A stretch of DNA of 46,489 nucleotides from contig CAWIUB010000014.1 of the NCBI GenBank assembly GCA_963839175.1, forward strand, positions 1 to 46,489, read 5' to 3'. This document shows positions 1 through 8,237 of this stretch, in pieces (position 1 is the first letter of the stretch; the number at the start of each line of letters is the position of its first letter). The notes beneath the pieces are model-generated. The model searched no databases, had not been told where the DNA came from, and worked only from the letters and a program-made list of their open reading frames with translations. The translations under genes were made by a program, and so were the position numbers. This DNA comes from CAWIUB01 sp963839175 (GTDB lineage: Bacteria; Actinomycetota; Actinomycetes; Mycobacteriales; Jatrophihabitantaceae).

Positions 1-2
1 AG

Positions 3-86
3 TGTCCGAGGGGGGACTTGAACCCCCACGCCCAATAAGGGCACTAGCACCTCAAGCTAGCGCGTCTGCCATTCCGCCACCCGGAC
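3..86 (-). tRNA. tRNA-Leu (anticodon GAG)
   Basis: Read on the minus strand this is an 84-nt class II tRNA with a long variable arm. The 7-bp acceptor stem pairs GTCCGGG with CTCGGAC, followed by discriminator A at position 3. The anticodon loop TTGAGGT sits on the stem CTAGC/GCTAG, giving anticodon GAG, which reads CUC and CUU leucine codons. The T-loop GTTCAAGTC is standard. The bases after the discriminator are CT, so the CCA tail is not encoded and must be added. A minus-strand TAGACT at 99-104 is a plausible -10 box, 12 nt before the 5' end. Confidence 0.97.
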
Positions 87-179
87 GAGCGACACGGCAG
101 TCTAGCCCATCTGGGCCGTGCGATTTCGCCGGAGTGGCGCACAGCGGCGCATACGTAGATCAAACATAATGGCGCGAGA

Positions 180-204
180 TCCTCCCGCCGGGCAGCCGGG
201 AGGA
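180..204. other. 8-bp stem hairpin in the gap before the secreted-protein gene
   Basis: TCCTCCCG (180-187) pairs perfectly with CGGGAGGA (197-204) around a 9-nt loop. No T-run follows on either strand, so it is not a classical intrinsic terminator. It may be a structured leader or a factor-assisted stop. The rest of the 261-nt gap (87-347) holds the tRNA promoter and nothing else I can support. Confidence 0.35.
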
Positions 205-347
205 CTACGGTGTTAAGTCAAGTTCACATCGGGCGAACCGCGAGATCACGGAAGTCACGACCGCGCGGAGGAGGGCGTCTGATTGGCCTTGACCAGGCCC
301 GATCGACCGGGCCGCGAGGGCTGTATGTTCGGGGGGACTCCGCTCCA

Positions 348-1410
348 ATGGCACGCAGCATCAGCACGGCCGCCAAGCCGATCGCGCTCGTCGCGGTCGT
401 GGCTTCGGCTTGCCTGCTGGCGATGGCTATGCCGGCAGCCGGGGCGCGCTCCGGAGACGGCGGCCAGGAATGCGTTGTCGGCGCGCATGCTGACGTTTGG
501 CCCCGGTACCACAAGCGGCCCGACCATCCGGCATACCACAAATCGGACAGCAAGTGCCCAACCACGGAACCCACGCGTGCGGCCCAGCATCGTTCGCCGA
601 CAGCCGAGCCAACGGAGCGAACGGAGCCAACCAAGCCAAGCAAGCCAACCAAGCCAACCAAGCCAAGGCCGAGCCAAGCGAGCCGACGAAAAGCCAACCG
701 AACACGCCAAGCCAACGGAGCATGCGAAGCCGACAGAGCCCACGCGTCCAGCCGAGCCCACGAAGCCAACCGAGGCGACTAAGCCGACGGAATCCGCACA
801 GCCGACGGAATCCGAGACCACCAGCGGGCTCGCACCGCTCGCACCGCTCGCGCCGCTCCGACCGCAGTTGCAGCAACCCGCCCCCTCATCGCAGGCGGCC
901 CCTGGGGAGGAGTCGCCTTCGGCTTCATCGACCACTGCGCCAAACACGACTCCGACGGCGACGGTGAGTGAGAATCCGCCGGTGGCGGGAGTGAGCTCAT
1001 CCGCCGCCGGCGCACCGACGGGGCCGTCATCGCCTGCGGCCGCAGCGGGCCCAGCGCTGAGCACGGTTCCCGCCAACGACACGACGCTGTCGCGCTATCC
1101 GCCGCAAATCGCACCGCCCCTGGGCACGGGGCCGTCCGGCGTGCCGGGACTGGGTGGGGGCTTCGCCTCGGCACCTCCCGCCGGGCCCAGCTCCTCCGCC
1201 TCGCAGACAACCGCGTCGGGCGGGCAGACCGCATCCGGTGCCTCGCCGTCGTCCGGTTCCGGGCAAGCCGGCGCGATCACCGTGCCCAAGACGCCGAGCA
1301 GCGGTATCAACGACGTCTGGCTGCTGACCGGCCTGATCGTCTTGTTCACCGCCGCTGTCGGCGGGGTGGTCCTGCTCGGCGGATACCGCAGCGCGCGACG
1401 CAAGTACTGA
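348..1410 (+). pseudogene. Secreted, C-terminally anchored Pro/Thr/Lys-rich protein, frame-disrupted
   Basis: The ATG at 348 has a purine-rich GGGGGA about 10 nt upstream. It opens a clear signal peptide: MARS, a hydrophobic run to about residue 30, then an AGA-type cleavage site. A short Cys-containing head follows, then a stalk of KPT/EPT repeats. This frame stops at 782. The stalk continues in another frame (KPTEHAKPTEH, PTKPTE) into a Ser/Pro/Ala-rich region, and ends at 1410 with one transmembrane helix (VWLLTGLIVLFTAAVGGVVL) and a basic tail. The switch seems to need two single-base changes, near 660-670 and 688-693: the span 348-1410 is 1063 nt, and adding two bases gives 355 codons. 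There is no LPXTG motif. The product would be a wall-spanning stalk protein of unknown function. An ATG at 283 keeps the downstream frame open but replaces the signal peptide with unlikely sequence, so I reject it. Confidence 0.7.
624..668 (+). repeat. Five 9-nt tandem repeats (AAGCCAACC-like)
   Basis: Units start at 624, 633, 642, 651 and 660, with consensus AAGCCAACC or AAGCCAAGC. They encode KPT/KPS triplets in the stalk of the secreted protein. The first apparent frame break lies at the 3' edge of this array, and degenerate copies continue to about 780. Arrays like this are prone to slippage or misassembly. Confidence 0.8.
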
Positions 1411-1444
1411 CCCCGTCGTCCCACTCGCCTGGTAGGAACGAGCC

Positions 1445-2746
1445 ATGAGCAGCGCTGCGCCTACCGCTCAGGACGAGGCTGTGGGCCTGCTGGCCGACCT
1501 GATCCGTATCAACACGTCCAATCCGACCCACCCCGAACGCCCGGCCGCTGAATGGGTCGCGACAAAGCTCGAAGAAGTCGGCGTCGAGTCACAGCTGCTC
1601 GAGGCGGCGCCGGGCCGCGCTTCGACGATCGCCCGCATCGAGGGCGCCGACCGAAGCCGCGCTCCGTTGCTCATCCACGGGCACCTCGATGTCGTGCCCG
1701 CGGACGCCGCCGAGTGGTCGGTGGACCCGTTCGCCGGGGAGATCAAGGACGGCTACGTGTGGGGCCGCGGCGCCGTCGACATGAAGGACATGAACGCGAT
1801 GACCTTGTCGCTGGTGTGTGAATGGGCGCGCACCGGACGCAAACCGGCGCGCGACATCGTCCTGGCATTCGTGTCGGACGAGGAGGCCGGCGGCCGGCAA
1901 GGCGCGCACTGGCTCGTCGACAACCACCCGGAACTGTTCGCGGACTGCGCAGAGGCCATCAGTGAGATCGGAGGCGCCAGCCTGTCCGTCCGCGCCGACT
2001 TGCGGCTGTACCCGATCCAGACCGCGGAGAAAGGGCTCGGCTGGCTGCGGCTGCGTGCAGCGGGTCGCCCGGGGCACGGCTCGATGCTGCACGACGACAA
2101 CGTGGTGACGCGGCTGGCCACCGCGGTATCGCGGATCGGCACCCACGAGTTCCCGATCCACGTCACCGACACCGTGCGCCGGTTCTTGGAGCAGATCGCC
2201 GAGATCACCGGCCTGGACATCGATCCGGACAATCCCGAGCCTGACCTGCCCAAGCTCGGCGCGGTGGCCCGGATGATCGGCGCGACGTTACGCAACACCG
2301 CCAACCCGACGATGCTCCAGGCTGGGTACAAGTCGAACGTCATCCCCTCGAGCGCCGAGGCGTTGATCGACACCCGCTTCCTGCCCGGCCACGAGGACGA
2401 GCTCCTGGCGACCATCGACGAGCTGATCGGCGCCGGCGTCACCCGCGAGTTCGTCGCACGCGACATCGCCGTCGAGACGTCCTTCGACGGCGCAGTAGTC
2501 GACGCGATGTCGGCCGCCCTGCGCAGCGAGGATCCCGGCGCACGAGCCGTGCCGTTCCTGATCAGTGCCGGCACCGACGCGAAGTCGTTCTCCACACTGG
2601 GCATCCGGTGCTTCGGCTTCACGCCGCTGCGGCTTCCTGTGGGGCTGGACTTCACCGCGCTGTTCCACGGCATCGACGAGCGGGTCCCCGTCGAGGCGTT
2701 GCGGTTCGGCGTCCGGGTGCTCGACCGGTTCCTGAGCACCTGTTGA
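1445..2746 (+). CDS. M20 family metallopeptidase (ArgE/DapE-like)
   Basis: A 433-residue cytoplasmic zinc hydrolase of the M20/M25/M40 superfamily, which cleaves amide bonds in small peptides, N-acyl amino acids or related compounds. The metal site is visible: His80-x-Asp82 (HGHLD), bridging Asp112 (GRGAVDMKD), the catalytic/ligand pair Glu146-Glu147 (SDEEAGG), a further acidic residue near 175 (SEIGG), and a C-terminal His (FHGIDE). A dimerisation insert starts near residue 190. The length is normal for the family. It ends 4 nt before the DNA ligase, so the two are probably co-transcribed. The substrate cannot be told from sequence; ArgE and DapE proper are not distinguishable here. Confidence 0.92.
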   Translation: MSSAAPTAQDEAVGLLADLIRINTSNPTHPERPAAEWVATKLEEVGVESQLLEAAPGRASTIARIEGADRSRAPLLIHGHLDVVPADAAEWSVDPFAGEIKDGYVWGRGAVDMKDMNAMTLSLVCEWARTGRKPARDIVLAFVSDEEAGGRQGAHWLVDNHPELFADCAEAISEIGGASLSVRADLRLYPIQTAEKGLGWLRLRAAGRPGHGSMLHDDNVVTRLATAVSRIGTHEFPIHVTDTVRRFLEQIAEITGLDIDPDNPEPDLPKLGAVARMIGATLRNTANPTMLQAGYKSNVIPSSAEALIDTRFLPGHEDELLATIDELIGAGVTREFVARDIAVETSFDGAVVDAMSAALRSEDPGARAVPFLISAGTDAKSFSTLGIRCFGFTPLRLPVGLDFTALFHGIDERVPVEALRFGVRVLDRFLSTC

Positions 2747-2750
2747 CGGC

Positions 2751-4280
2751 ATGCTGCTTGCCACGGTCGCCGAAGCCTCGGATGCAGTCGCCGCCACGTC
2801 ATCGCGCAACGCGAAGGTCGGGCTGCTAGCCGATGTGCTGCGTGGGCTCCGGCCCGCCGAGGCGGAGGTGGTGGTGTCGTGGCTGTCCGGCGCGTTGCCA
2901 CAGCGGCAGATCGGCGTTGGGTGGGCGGCGCTGCGCGAGTTGCCCGCGCCCGCCGCCGAACCGTCGCTGACCGTCGCACAGGTCGACGCAGCGTTCACCG
3001 CGATCGGTCGTTCGGCCGGGCCGGGCTCGCAGGAGCGCCGCCGCCAGCTGCTGGCCGACCTGTTCGCCGCCGCGACCGACAGCGAGCAGAGCTTCCTGCG
3101 TCGCTTGCTCGGCGGCGATCTGCGGCAGGGGGCGCTGATCGGTGTGATGACGGATGCTGTCGGCAAGGCGGCGGACGTCCCCCAGGCGGACGTCCGCCGG
3201 GCGGCGATGCTGCGCGGCGACCTGCCGGCGGTCGCTGCGGCGGCGATCCGCGGCGGGAACTGCGCGCTGCGCGAATTCACGCTCGAGGTCGGCCGGCCGA
3301 TCAGTCCGATGCTGGCGCAGACGGCCGCGAGTACCGACGAAGCCCTAACCCGGTTGGGTGGCCGGGCATCGGTCGAGTGGAAGCTCGACGGCGCCCGGAT
3401 CCAGATCCATCGGGCCGGCGACGAGGTCGGCATCTTCACCCGCACCCTCGACGACATCACCGAGCGAGTGCCGGAGATCGTCCAACTGGTACGGGCCCTG
3501 CCTATCCGGACGTTGGTGGCTGACGGGGAGGCAATCGCCCTGCGTCCGGATCGCCGGCCGCACCCGTTCCAGATCACAGCGAGCCGGATCGGGAGCAAGC
3601 TCGACGCGAATACCGCCCGGGCAACGACGCCACTGACTCCGTTCCTGTTCGACGTCCTGCATGCCGACGGAGCCGACGTGCTGGATCTTCCGGCGCACGA
3701 GCGGCACGAGATGCTCGAGCGGATCGTCCCGGCCGAATATCGCGTGCCGCGTCTTGTCACCGACTTGCCCGCGTCGGCTTCGGCGTTTCTCGCCGATGCT
3801 CTCGCGCATGGGCACGAAGGCGTTCTTGTCAAGGCGCTCGACGCTCCGTACGAGGCGGGGCGACGCGGCGCTGGCTGGCTGAAGGTCAAGCCGGTGCACA
3901 CGCTCGACCTCGTGGTGTTGGCGGTGGAGTGGGGATCGGGTCGCCGACGGGGATGGCTGTCGAATATCCACCTGGGCGCACGCGACCCCGACCACGGTGG
4001 ATTTGTCATGCTCGGCAAGACGTTCAAGGGGATGACGGACGCGATGCTCGCCTGGCAGACCGATCGATTCCGGGACTTGGCCACCGGGCCACTCGACGGC
4101 TGGGTGGTGCCGCTGCGGCCGGAGCAGGTCGTCGAGATCGCCTTCGACGGAGTGCAGCGCTCGTCTCGTTACCCCGGTGGGCTGGCGCTGCGGTTCGCTC
4201 GCGTAGTCCGCTATCGCGATGACAAACGACCTGAGGAAGCGGACACGATCGATGCCGTTCGCGCGCTGTATGCCGACTAG
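2751..4280 (+). CDS. ligB: ATP-dependent DNA ligase (archaeal/LigB type)
   Basis: A 509-residue ligase that seals nicks through a ligase-AMP intermediate. The N-terminal DNA-binding domain spans about 1-190. The nucleotidyltransferase motif I is WKLDGARIQIH, with the AMP-accepting Lys at 211. Motif III region FLFDVLH, motif IV EGVLVKA and motif V GWLKVKP follow, and then an OB-fold (FVMLGKTFKGM, PLRPEQVVEIAFDGVQRS) ending in a basic RxxRYRDDK segment. Length and order match mycobacterial LigB (Rv3062 type), an accessory enzyme beside the NAD-dependent LigA. The ATG at 2751 follows the M20 stop by 4 nt. No NHEJ partner such as ku is nearby. Confidence 0.93.
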   Translation: MLLATVAEASDAVAATSSRNAKVGLLADVLRGLRPAEAEVVVSWLSGALPQRQIGVGWAALRELPAPAAEPSLTVAQVDAAFTAIGRSAGPGSQERRRQLLADLFAAATDSEQSFLRRLLGGDLRQGALIGVMTDAVGKAADVPQADVRRAAMLRGDLPAVAAAAIRGGNCALREFTLEVGRPISPMLAQTAASTDEALTRLGGRASVEWKLDGARIQIHRAGDEVGIFTRTLDDITERVPEIVQLVRALPIRTLVADGEAIALRPDRRPHPFQITASRIGSKLDANTARATTPLTPFLFDVLHADGADVLDLPAHERHEMLERIVPAEYRVPRLVTDLPASASAFLADALAHGHEGVLVKALDAPYEAGRRGAGWLKVKPVHTLDLVVLAVEWGSGRRRGWLSNIHLGARDPDHGGFVMLGKTFKGMTDAMLAWQTDRFRDLATGPLDGWVVPLRPEQVVEIAFDGVQRSSRYPGGLALRFARVVRYRDDKRPEEADTIDAVRALYAD

Positions 4281-4294
4281 TGGGCACGCCGTTA

Positions 4295-4520
4295 GTTCGT
4301 CGGGGGTTCATGCGGCGATCTTGGCGAGGAGCCTGGTTGAGGTCGTCGCGGCTGCGGTTCAGCGGCGGTGCGAGGTGTGGTTGTCGACGACCGAGAACGC
4401 TCGTCGCGCCAAGACGCTCGCGGGTCATGACCTGCTCGACCAACGCGGTGAACGGTTCGATGCCGGTGATGGGTGGACCGGCGGTCCGGATGGGCAGGGC
4501 GGCCGGGATTGATCCGGCTA
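4295..4520 (-). mobile_element. Decayed IS630-family transposase fragment
   Basis: On the minus strand, 4424-4473 reads TGIEPFTALVEQVMT, a segment typical of IS630-family DDE transposases just before their second catalytic Asp. About 30 nt further on, in a different frame (about 4362-4391), the sequence reads FSVVDNHTSHRR, matching the family's VDNGSSHRG-type catalytic block. A stop follows at once (4359-4361). The catalytic core is therefore broken by a frameshift and truncated, and no 5' or 3' partner or terminal repeats were found. The surrounding 736 nt (4281-5016) hold no intact gene, and plus-strand ORFs crossing the area look like shadows. Confidence 0.65.
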
Positions 4521-4671
4521 CGCGCCCGCACCCCCTGGTTTTCTCATCGGCGCCGAGCACGTACTCGTCTGCACCGAGCTACCTCGAGGGGATGACCGGG
4601 CGCTGACCCGTCGAGGAGCATCGAAGCGCTCGGTATCGACGGTTATCTGAAGCCCTGATCAAGGATCCCTT

Positions 4672-4707
4672 ACGCGGCAGGGATTCCGCGTCGTAGACAT
4701 GTCTACG
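4672..4707. repeat. Hairpin plus 16-bp perfect palindrome in the gene-free gap
   Basis: ACGCGG (4672-4677) pairs with CCGCGT (4686-4691). Directly abutting it is a perfect palindrome, CGTAGACATGTCTACG (4692-4707). Its half-site TGTCTACG recurs at 4799-4806. This could be a protein-binding site, a transposon end or an attachment-type sequence; nothing nearby identifies the binder. Apart from this and the transposase fragment, I see nothing interpretable in 4281-5016. Confidence 0.6.
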
Positions 4708-5016
4708 CAGGGACTCCAGGACCAGCTCGCACAATCAAAAGCGCAGCGAGGAAAGGAGAATCGCGGTGCGCATGTCGGCGACACCGCTTCAGATAACGTG
4801 TCTACGACGACGCTCAAAGGGCCCGCGATAGACATCGTGGACACCGTCCGGAGCGCTGGAGATAACGATCCATCTGGTCGTACCGGCCCCACCGTGGTCG
4901 CCCTGCAGACGGTTTTCGCGCCCCCATCGCGGGAGGATTGCCTGGGCTCATTCGGTGTCGCGGCACGACGGCTCATGCGGATCGGATGGTGCGCGCGTTC
5001 CGCGGCAGCCGACGAG

Positions 5017-5265
5017 TCAGCAGACGGGCCCAGGCAGCGGCAGCAGCCCCGCGGCGTTCGCCCGGCGTCGCCGCCGCAGCCACACCCGGCGGCTGCCGTC
5101 GGTGTAGCGCTGCACGCGGGCCAGCTCCCACCCTTCGAACTCGGCGCGCAGCGACAGCTGCGCCGCTGCGGAGGTCCGGGTCACCTCGGCCGGTATCCGC
5201 AGCGGCGCGTATTCCCAGTCGGGATCCGCGCCCTCCTTGGTCGACGCAGTGGCAGCAGCCGTCAT
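5017..5265 (-). CDS. DUF5703 family small protein
   Basis: An 82-residue protein of an actinobacterial family of unknown function. The recognisable core is WEYAPLRIP, then AAAQLSLRAEFEGWELARV and DGSRRVWLRRR, all family hallmarks. It has no signal peptide or membrane helix and a strongly basic C-terminal half. The ATG at 5263-5265 was chosen because it gives the usual short N-terminus; an upstream ATG lies in another frame. It sits 42 nt downstream of the RecD-like helicase stop on the same strand, so it may be the last gene of that transcript. Confidence 0.75.
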   Translation of the reverse strand: MTAAATASTKEGADPDWEYAPLRIPAEVTRTSAAAQLSLRAEFEGWELARVQRYTDGSRRVWLRRRRRANAAGLLPLPGPVC

Positions 5266-5307
5266 AGCCAGCCATTCAACCCCGGTTGGCGGCGGAACTC
5301 CATATCG

Positions 5308-7214
5308 TCAGGGCTGAACGTACTGAACCAGCAGTGCCCGCAGCTGGGTACGCCGCGGCGCTGCACCGACGTGCCGCACCGAGTGGGCGAGACCAGGCCC
5401 GATCGCGTGGACGATCGACAGATGCCGCTGGGCTCGGGTCATCGCCGTGTAGACGAGCGGCCGGGACAGCATCCGACCGGCCTCGGGAGGCAGCACCACG
5501 ACCACGGCGGGGAACTCCGACCCCTGGGCGCGGTGCACCGTGATCGCCCAGCCGTGCAGCAGGTCGCCGAGCGCTTTGCCCTTCACCTCCGCTGGCCCGG
5601 ATAGGAACTCGACGGTGACCGTGCCGTCCGATTCGACCTCTGCGACGATGCCGACCTCGCCATTGGCGTAGCCGAACGGTTCGGCCTCGAGGTGATTGGC
5701 CGTGGCCACCACCCGATCGCCCTCGTCGAAGCGGCGGCGTCCGGTGCCCGGGTTGAGGCGGGCCTTGAGCGCGACGTTCAATGCTTCAGTGCCCGCTGCA
5801 CCGCGATGTACCGGCGTCACGACCTGCACCTGCTCGGCCGGGATTCCCAGGGCCCGGGGGATCGAGTCGGTAACGAGCTGCACGACACGCCGCGCGGCAT
5901 CGTCCGACCCGCGCGCGGGCACCGCGACGACCTCGCGCGTCGGATCGTCGACGGGCGGCAGCTCACCGCCCCGGACGCTGGTGGCCAGCCGGGCGATCGA
6001 GCCTCCCTCCGCCTGTCGGTAGAGGGTGCGCAACTCGACCGTCGGCACCACGTCACCGTCGATCAGGTCGCCGAGCACGCGTCCTGGGCCGATCGACGGG
6101 AGCTGCGCGGGGTCGCCCACGAAGACCATGTGGGTCCCGTCTGCGCAGGCGTCGAGCAGCGCCTCGGCCAGCACAACGTCGAGCATGGACGTCTCATCGA
6201 CGACCACGACTGACTCGTCCAGCGGCCACTCGGCGCCGCGTGCGAACCCGCCGGTGAACGAGACGCCTGCCGTGCCTTGCCGCGGCGCGGCGCCAAGCAG
6301 CCGATGCAGCGTCGATGCCGGCGCGTCGCACAGCTCCTCCAGACGCTTGGCGGCGCGGCCGGTCGGGGCGGCGAGGGCCACCGACCGCCCGGCGCGCTCG
6401 CACAGGGCAACGATCGCGGCGACGGTCCGGCTCTTGCCGGTGCCTGGCCCGCCGGTCAGGATGCTGACGCCGCACCGCAGCGCGTTGGCGACGGCCGACC
6501 GCTGCGCGTCGTCCAGCGCGTCGTCGGCCGGATGCTCGAGGTCGGCCTCGATTGGCTCGGCGGTGGCGGCCAGTCGGGCAATGCCCTGCGCGATCGCGTC
6601 CTCGGCTTGAGCGTAGGCCGACAGCGCCAACGATGGCTCGTCCCCGGCTACCTCGACGACCGAAGCGGACTCGATCGCGGCGGCGATAGCCGTCGAGCCG
6701 TCCCGCACCCCGAGCTGCGCGAGCGACGCCAGCACCGTCGGGCGGGGCGCCATCGTGTGCCCATCGCGCGCGTCCCGGGCGAGCAGGTGGCCGACCAGGG
6801 CGCGTGATCGCCTGGCGTCATCGCGCTGGATGCCGGGAATGGTGTGGACCGCGAAGCGGTCCGCCTCGGCCACCGAGATGCCTGCGATCGACAGCAGCAG
6901 CCACGGATCGTCCCGCAGCAGCCGCGACGCGGGCGGCCCGATCTCGTCGACCACCCGGCCCGCGACTCGCGGTTCGATCCCGCCGGCACGAGCAGCTCGA
7001 CTACTTGGTAAACCGGCGCAGCGGTGAGGAAGGAGGACAGGAGCCGGCCTGCCCGGTTGGCCGTAACTCTCGGCAGCGCGGCGAGGTTCTTCGCCGAGAC
7101 GTCCTCCGGCGCACGGATGCCCGCGCCGCCCAGTGCAGCCGCCAGGGTCCTGCCCAGACCGGGCCATAAGCCGGCCTCGCAGAACGCGGCGAAGACCGGG
7201 TCCGGTGTGCTCAG
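5308..7214 (-). pseudogene. RecD2-like DNA helicase, frameshifted near the N-terminus
   Basis: Superfamily 1B helicase of the RecD/TraA type with N-terminal helix-hairpin-helix repeats. In the long frame: a Walker A motif GGPGTGKS, then VALAAPTGRAAKRL, a Walker B-like VVVDETSMLD, VFVGDPAQLPSIGPG, a UvrD-type C-terminal fold and HRAQGSEFPAVVVVLP, all expected. The N-terminal family sequence (DPVFAAFCEAGL to VYQVVELLVPAG, about 7200-6978) is in a different frame from its continuation (IEPRVAGRVVDEIG). One missing base around 6978-6982 would join them; the span is then 636 codons. The upstream frame has no ATG, GTG or TTG between its preceding stop and this sequence, only a CTG at 7214-7212 overlapping the aldo/keto reductase stop. 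The gene is either inactivated or carries sequence errors. The ATG at 7167 gives only an implausible N-terminus. Confidence 0.82.
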
Positions 7215-8176
7215 CTGCCGGTCTCCGGGTAGCTCATTGCCGGCGCGGACACGTCATCGAGCGCGCTGCGGATCTCGTCAGGCAGGTGCAGCGTCTCGGC
7301 CGCCAGCGCCGCGGTGAACTGGCCCAACGTCCGCGGCCCCAGGATTGGCGCCACCACGCCGGGACGGTCGCGCACCCAGGCGAGCGCAACCGCGACGGCC
7401 GAGGTCGCGAGTCCGTCCGCGGCGGTCGCGACTGCCTCGACGACGCCGATCGTTGCCGGGTCCTGCAGCGGGGCCAGGTGCCGGACGCCGGCGGCCGCCC
7501 GCGAGTCGGCGGGGATGCCGTTGCGGTACTTGCCGCTGAGCACGCCGCCGCCAAGGGGCGAGTAGGGGAGTAGCCCGATGCCGAGCTCGGCGCAGGCGGG
7601 CAGCACCTCGCGTTCGACGCCTCGGTCGAGCAGCGAATACCGCATCTGGTTGGCGATGATCGGCGCTCTGCCGTGAACCCGCTGACGCGTCGCGGCGTGG
7701 GCCGTGCGCCAGCCGCAGAAGTTCGAGAGGCCGACATAACGCGCCTTGCCGGCCGCCACAGCCGCATCGAGCGCCGCTAGTGACTCGTCGATCGGCACCA
7801 ACGGGTCGAACGTGTGCAGCTGCCACAGATCGATGTGGTCGACGCTCAGCCGCTGCAGCGAGGTGTCCAAGGCGTCCAGCAGCGCCCCCCTGGACAGATC
7901 CACGACGACCTCGTCGCCGCGCCCCCGCACCCCAGCCTTGGTGGAGATAACCAGCTCGTCGCGTGGCACCACGTCGGCGATGAGCGCGCCGAGCATCTCC
8001 TCGGACTTGCCGCTGCTGTAGCTCGCGGCAGTGTCGACGAGAGTGCCGCCCGCGTCGCGGAAGGCGACGAGCAAGGCGGCCGCCTCGTCCGGATCGGTCT
8101 CCCGCCCCCACCGCCAGGTGCCCAGGCCGAGCTGTGACACCTTGAGCCCGCTGCGCCCGACGTTGCGCTGCTTCAC
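7211..8176 (-). CDS. Aldo/keto reductase
   Basis: A 321-residue NADPH-dependent oxidoreductase with a TIM-barrel fold. The catalytic tetrad is visible: Asp48 and Tyr53 (DTAASYSSG), Lys80 (VISTKAG) and His121 (LWQLHTFDP). The later segments GLSNFCGW, NQMRYSLLDR and LPYSPLGGG are the usual barrel strands and cofactor contacts. The GTG at 8176 lies 8 nt after a minus-strand TAGGTT, suggesting a leaderless mRNA. It is divergent from the LLM gene, and its stop overlaps the putative start of the helicase. The physiological carbonyl substrate is unknown. Confidence 0.93.
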   Translation of the reverse strand: MKQRNVGRSGLKVSQLGLGTWRWGRETDPDEAAALLVAFRDAGGTLVDTAASYSSGKSEEMLGALIADVVPRDELVISTKAGVRGRGDEVVVDLSRGALLDALDTSLQRLSVDHIDLWQLHTFDPLVPIDESLAALDAAVAAGKARYVGLSNFCGWRTAHAATRQRVHGRAPIIANQMRYSLLDRGVEREVLPACAELGIGLLPYSPLGGGVLSGKYRNGIPADSRAAAGVRHLAPLQDPATIGVVEAVATAADGLATSAVAVALAWVRDRPGVVAPILGPRTLGQFTAALAAETLHLPDEIRSALDDVSAPAMSYPETGS

Positions 8177-8184
8177 GGTGCAAG

Positions 8185-8230
8185 AACCTAGTGGTTCCGG
8201 GCCGAGCCGTGAGCGCCGCGTCGCTAGGGT
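8185..8230. promoter_or_regulatory. Divergent promoter pair between AKR and LLM genes
   Basis: Minus-strand TAGGTT (8185-8190) lies 8 nt before the AKR GTG. Plus-strand TAGGGT (8225-8230) lies 7 nt before the LLM GTG at 8238. Both spacings place the start point at or next to the start codon. GAACC (8184-8188) and GGTTC (8193-8197) form an inverted repeat over the AKR -10 box, a possible operator. No convincing -35 boxes were seen. Confidence 0.5.
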
Positions 8231-8237
8231 GAGCCGC

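Noticed and set aside
283..1410. Long open frame with ATG at 283 as the start of the first protein gene
   Set aside because: Its first ~120 residues are an out-of-frame reading of the signal-peptide region, and the frame from ATG 348 gives a textbook signal peptide instead.
4699..5604. 301-codon plus-strand open frame
   Set aside because: Its second half runs antisense through DUF5703 and the helicase end, and it has no recognisable domain or ribosome site.
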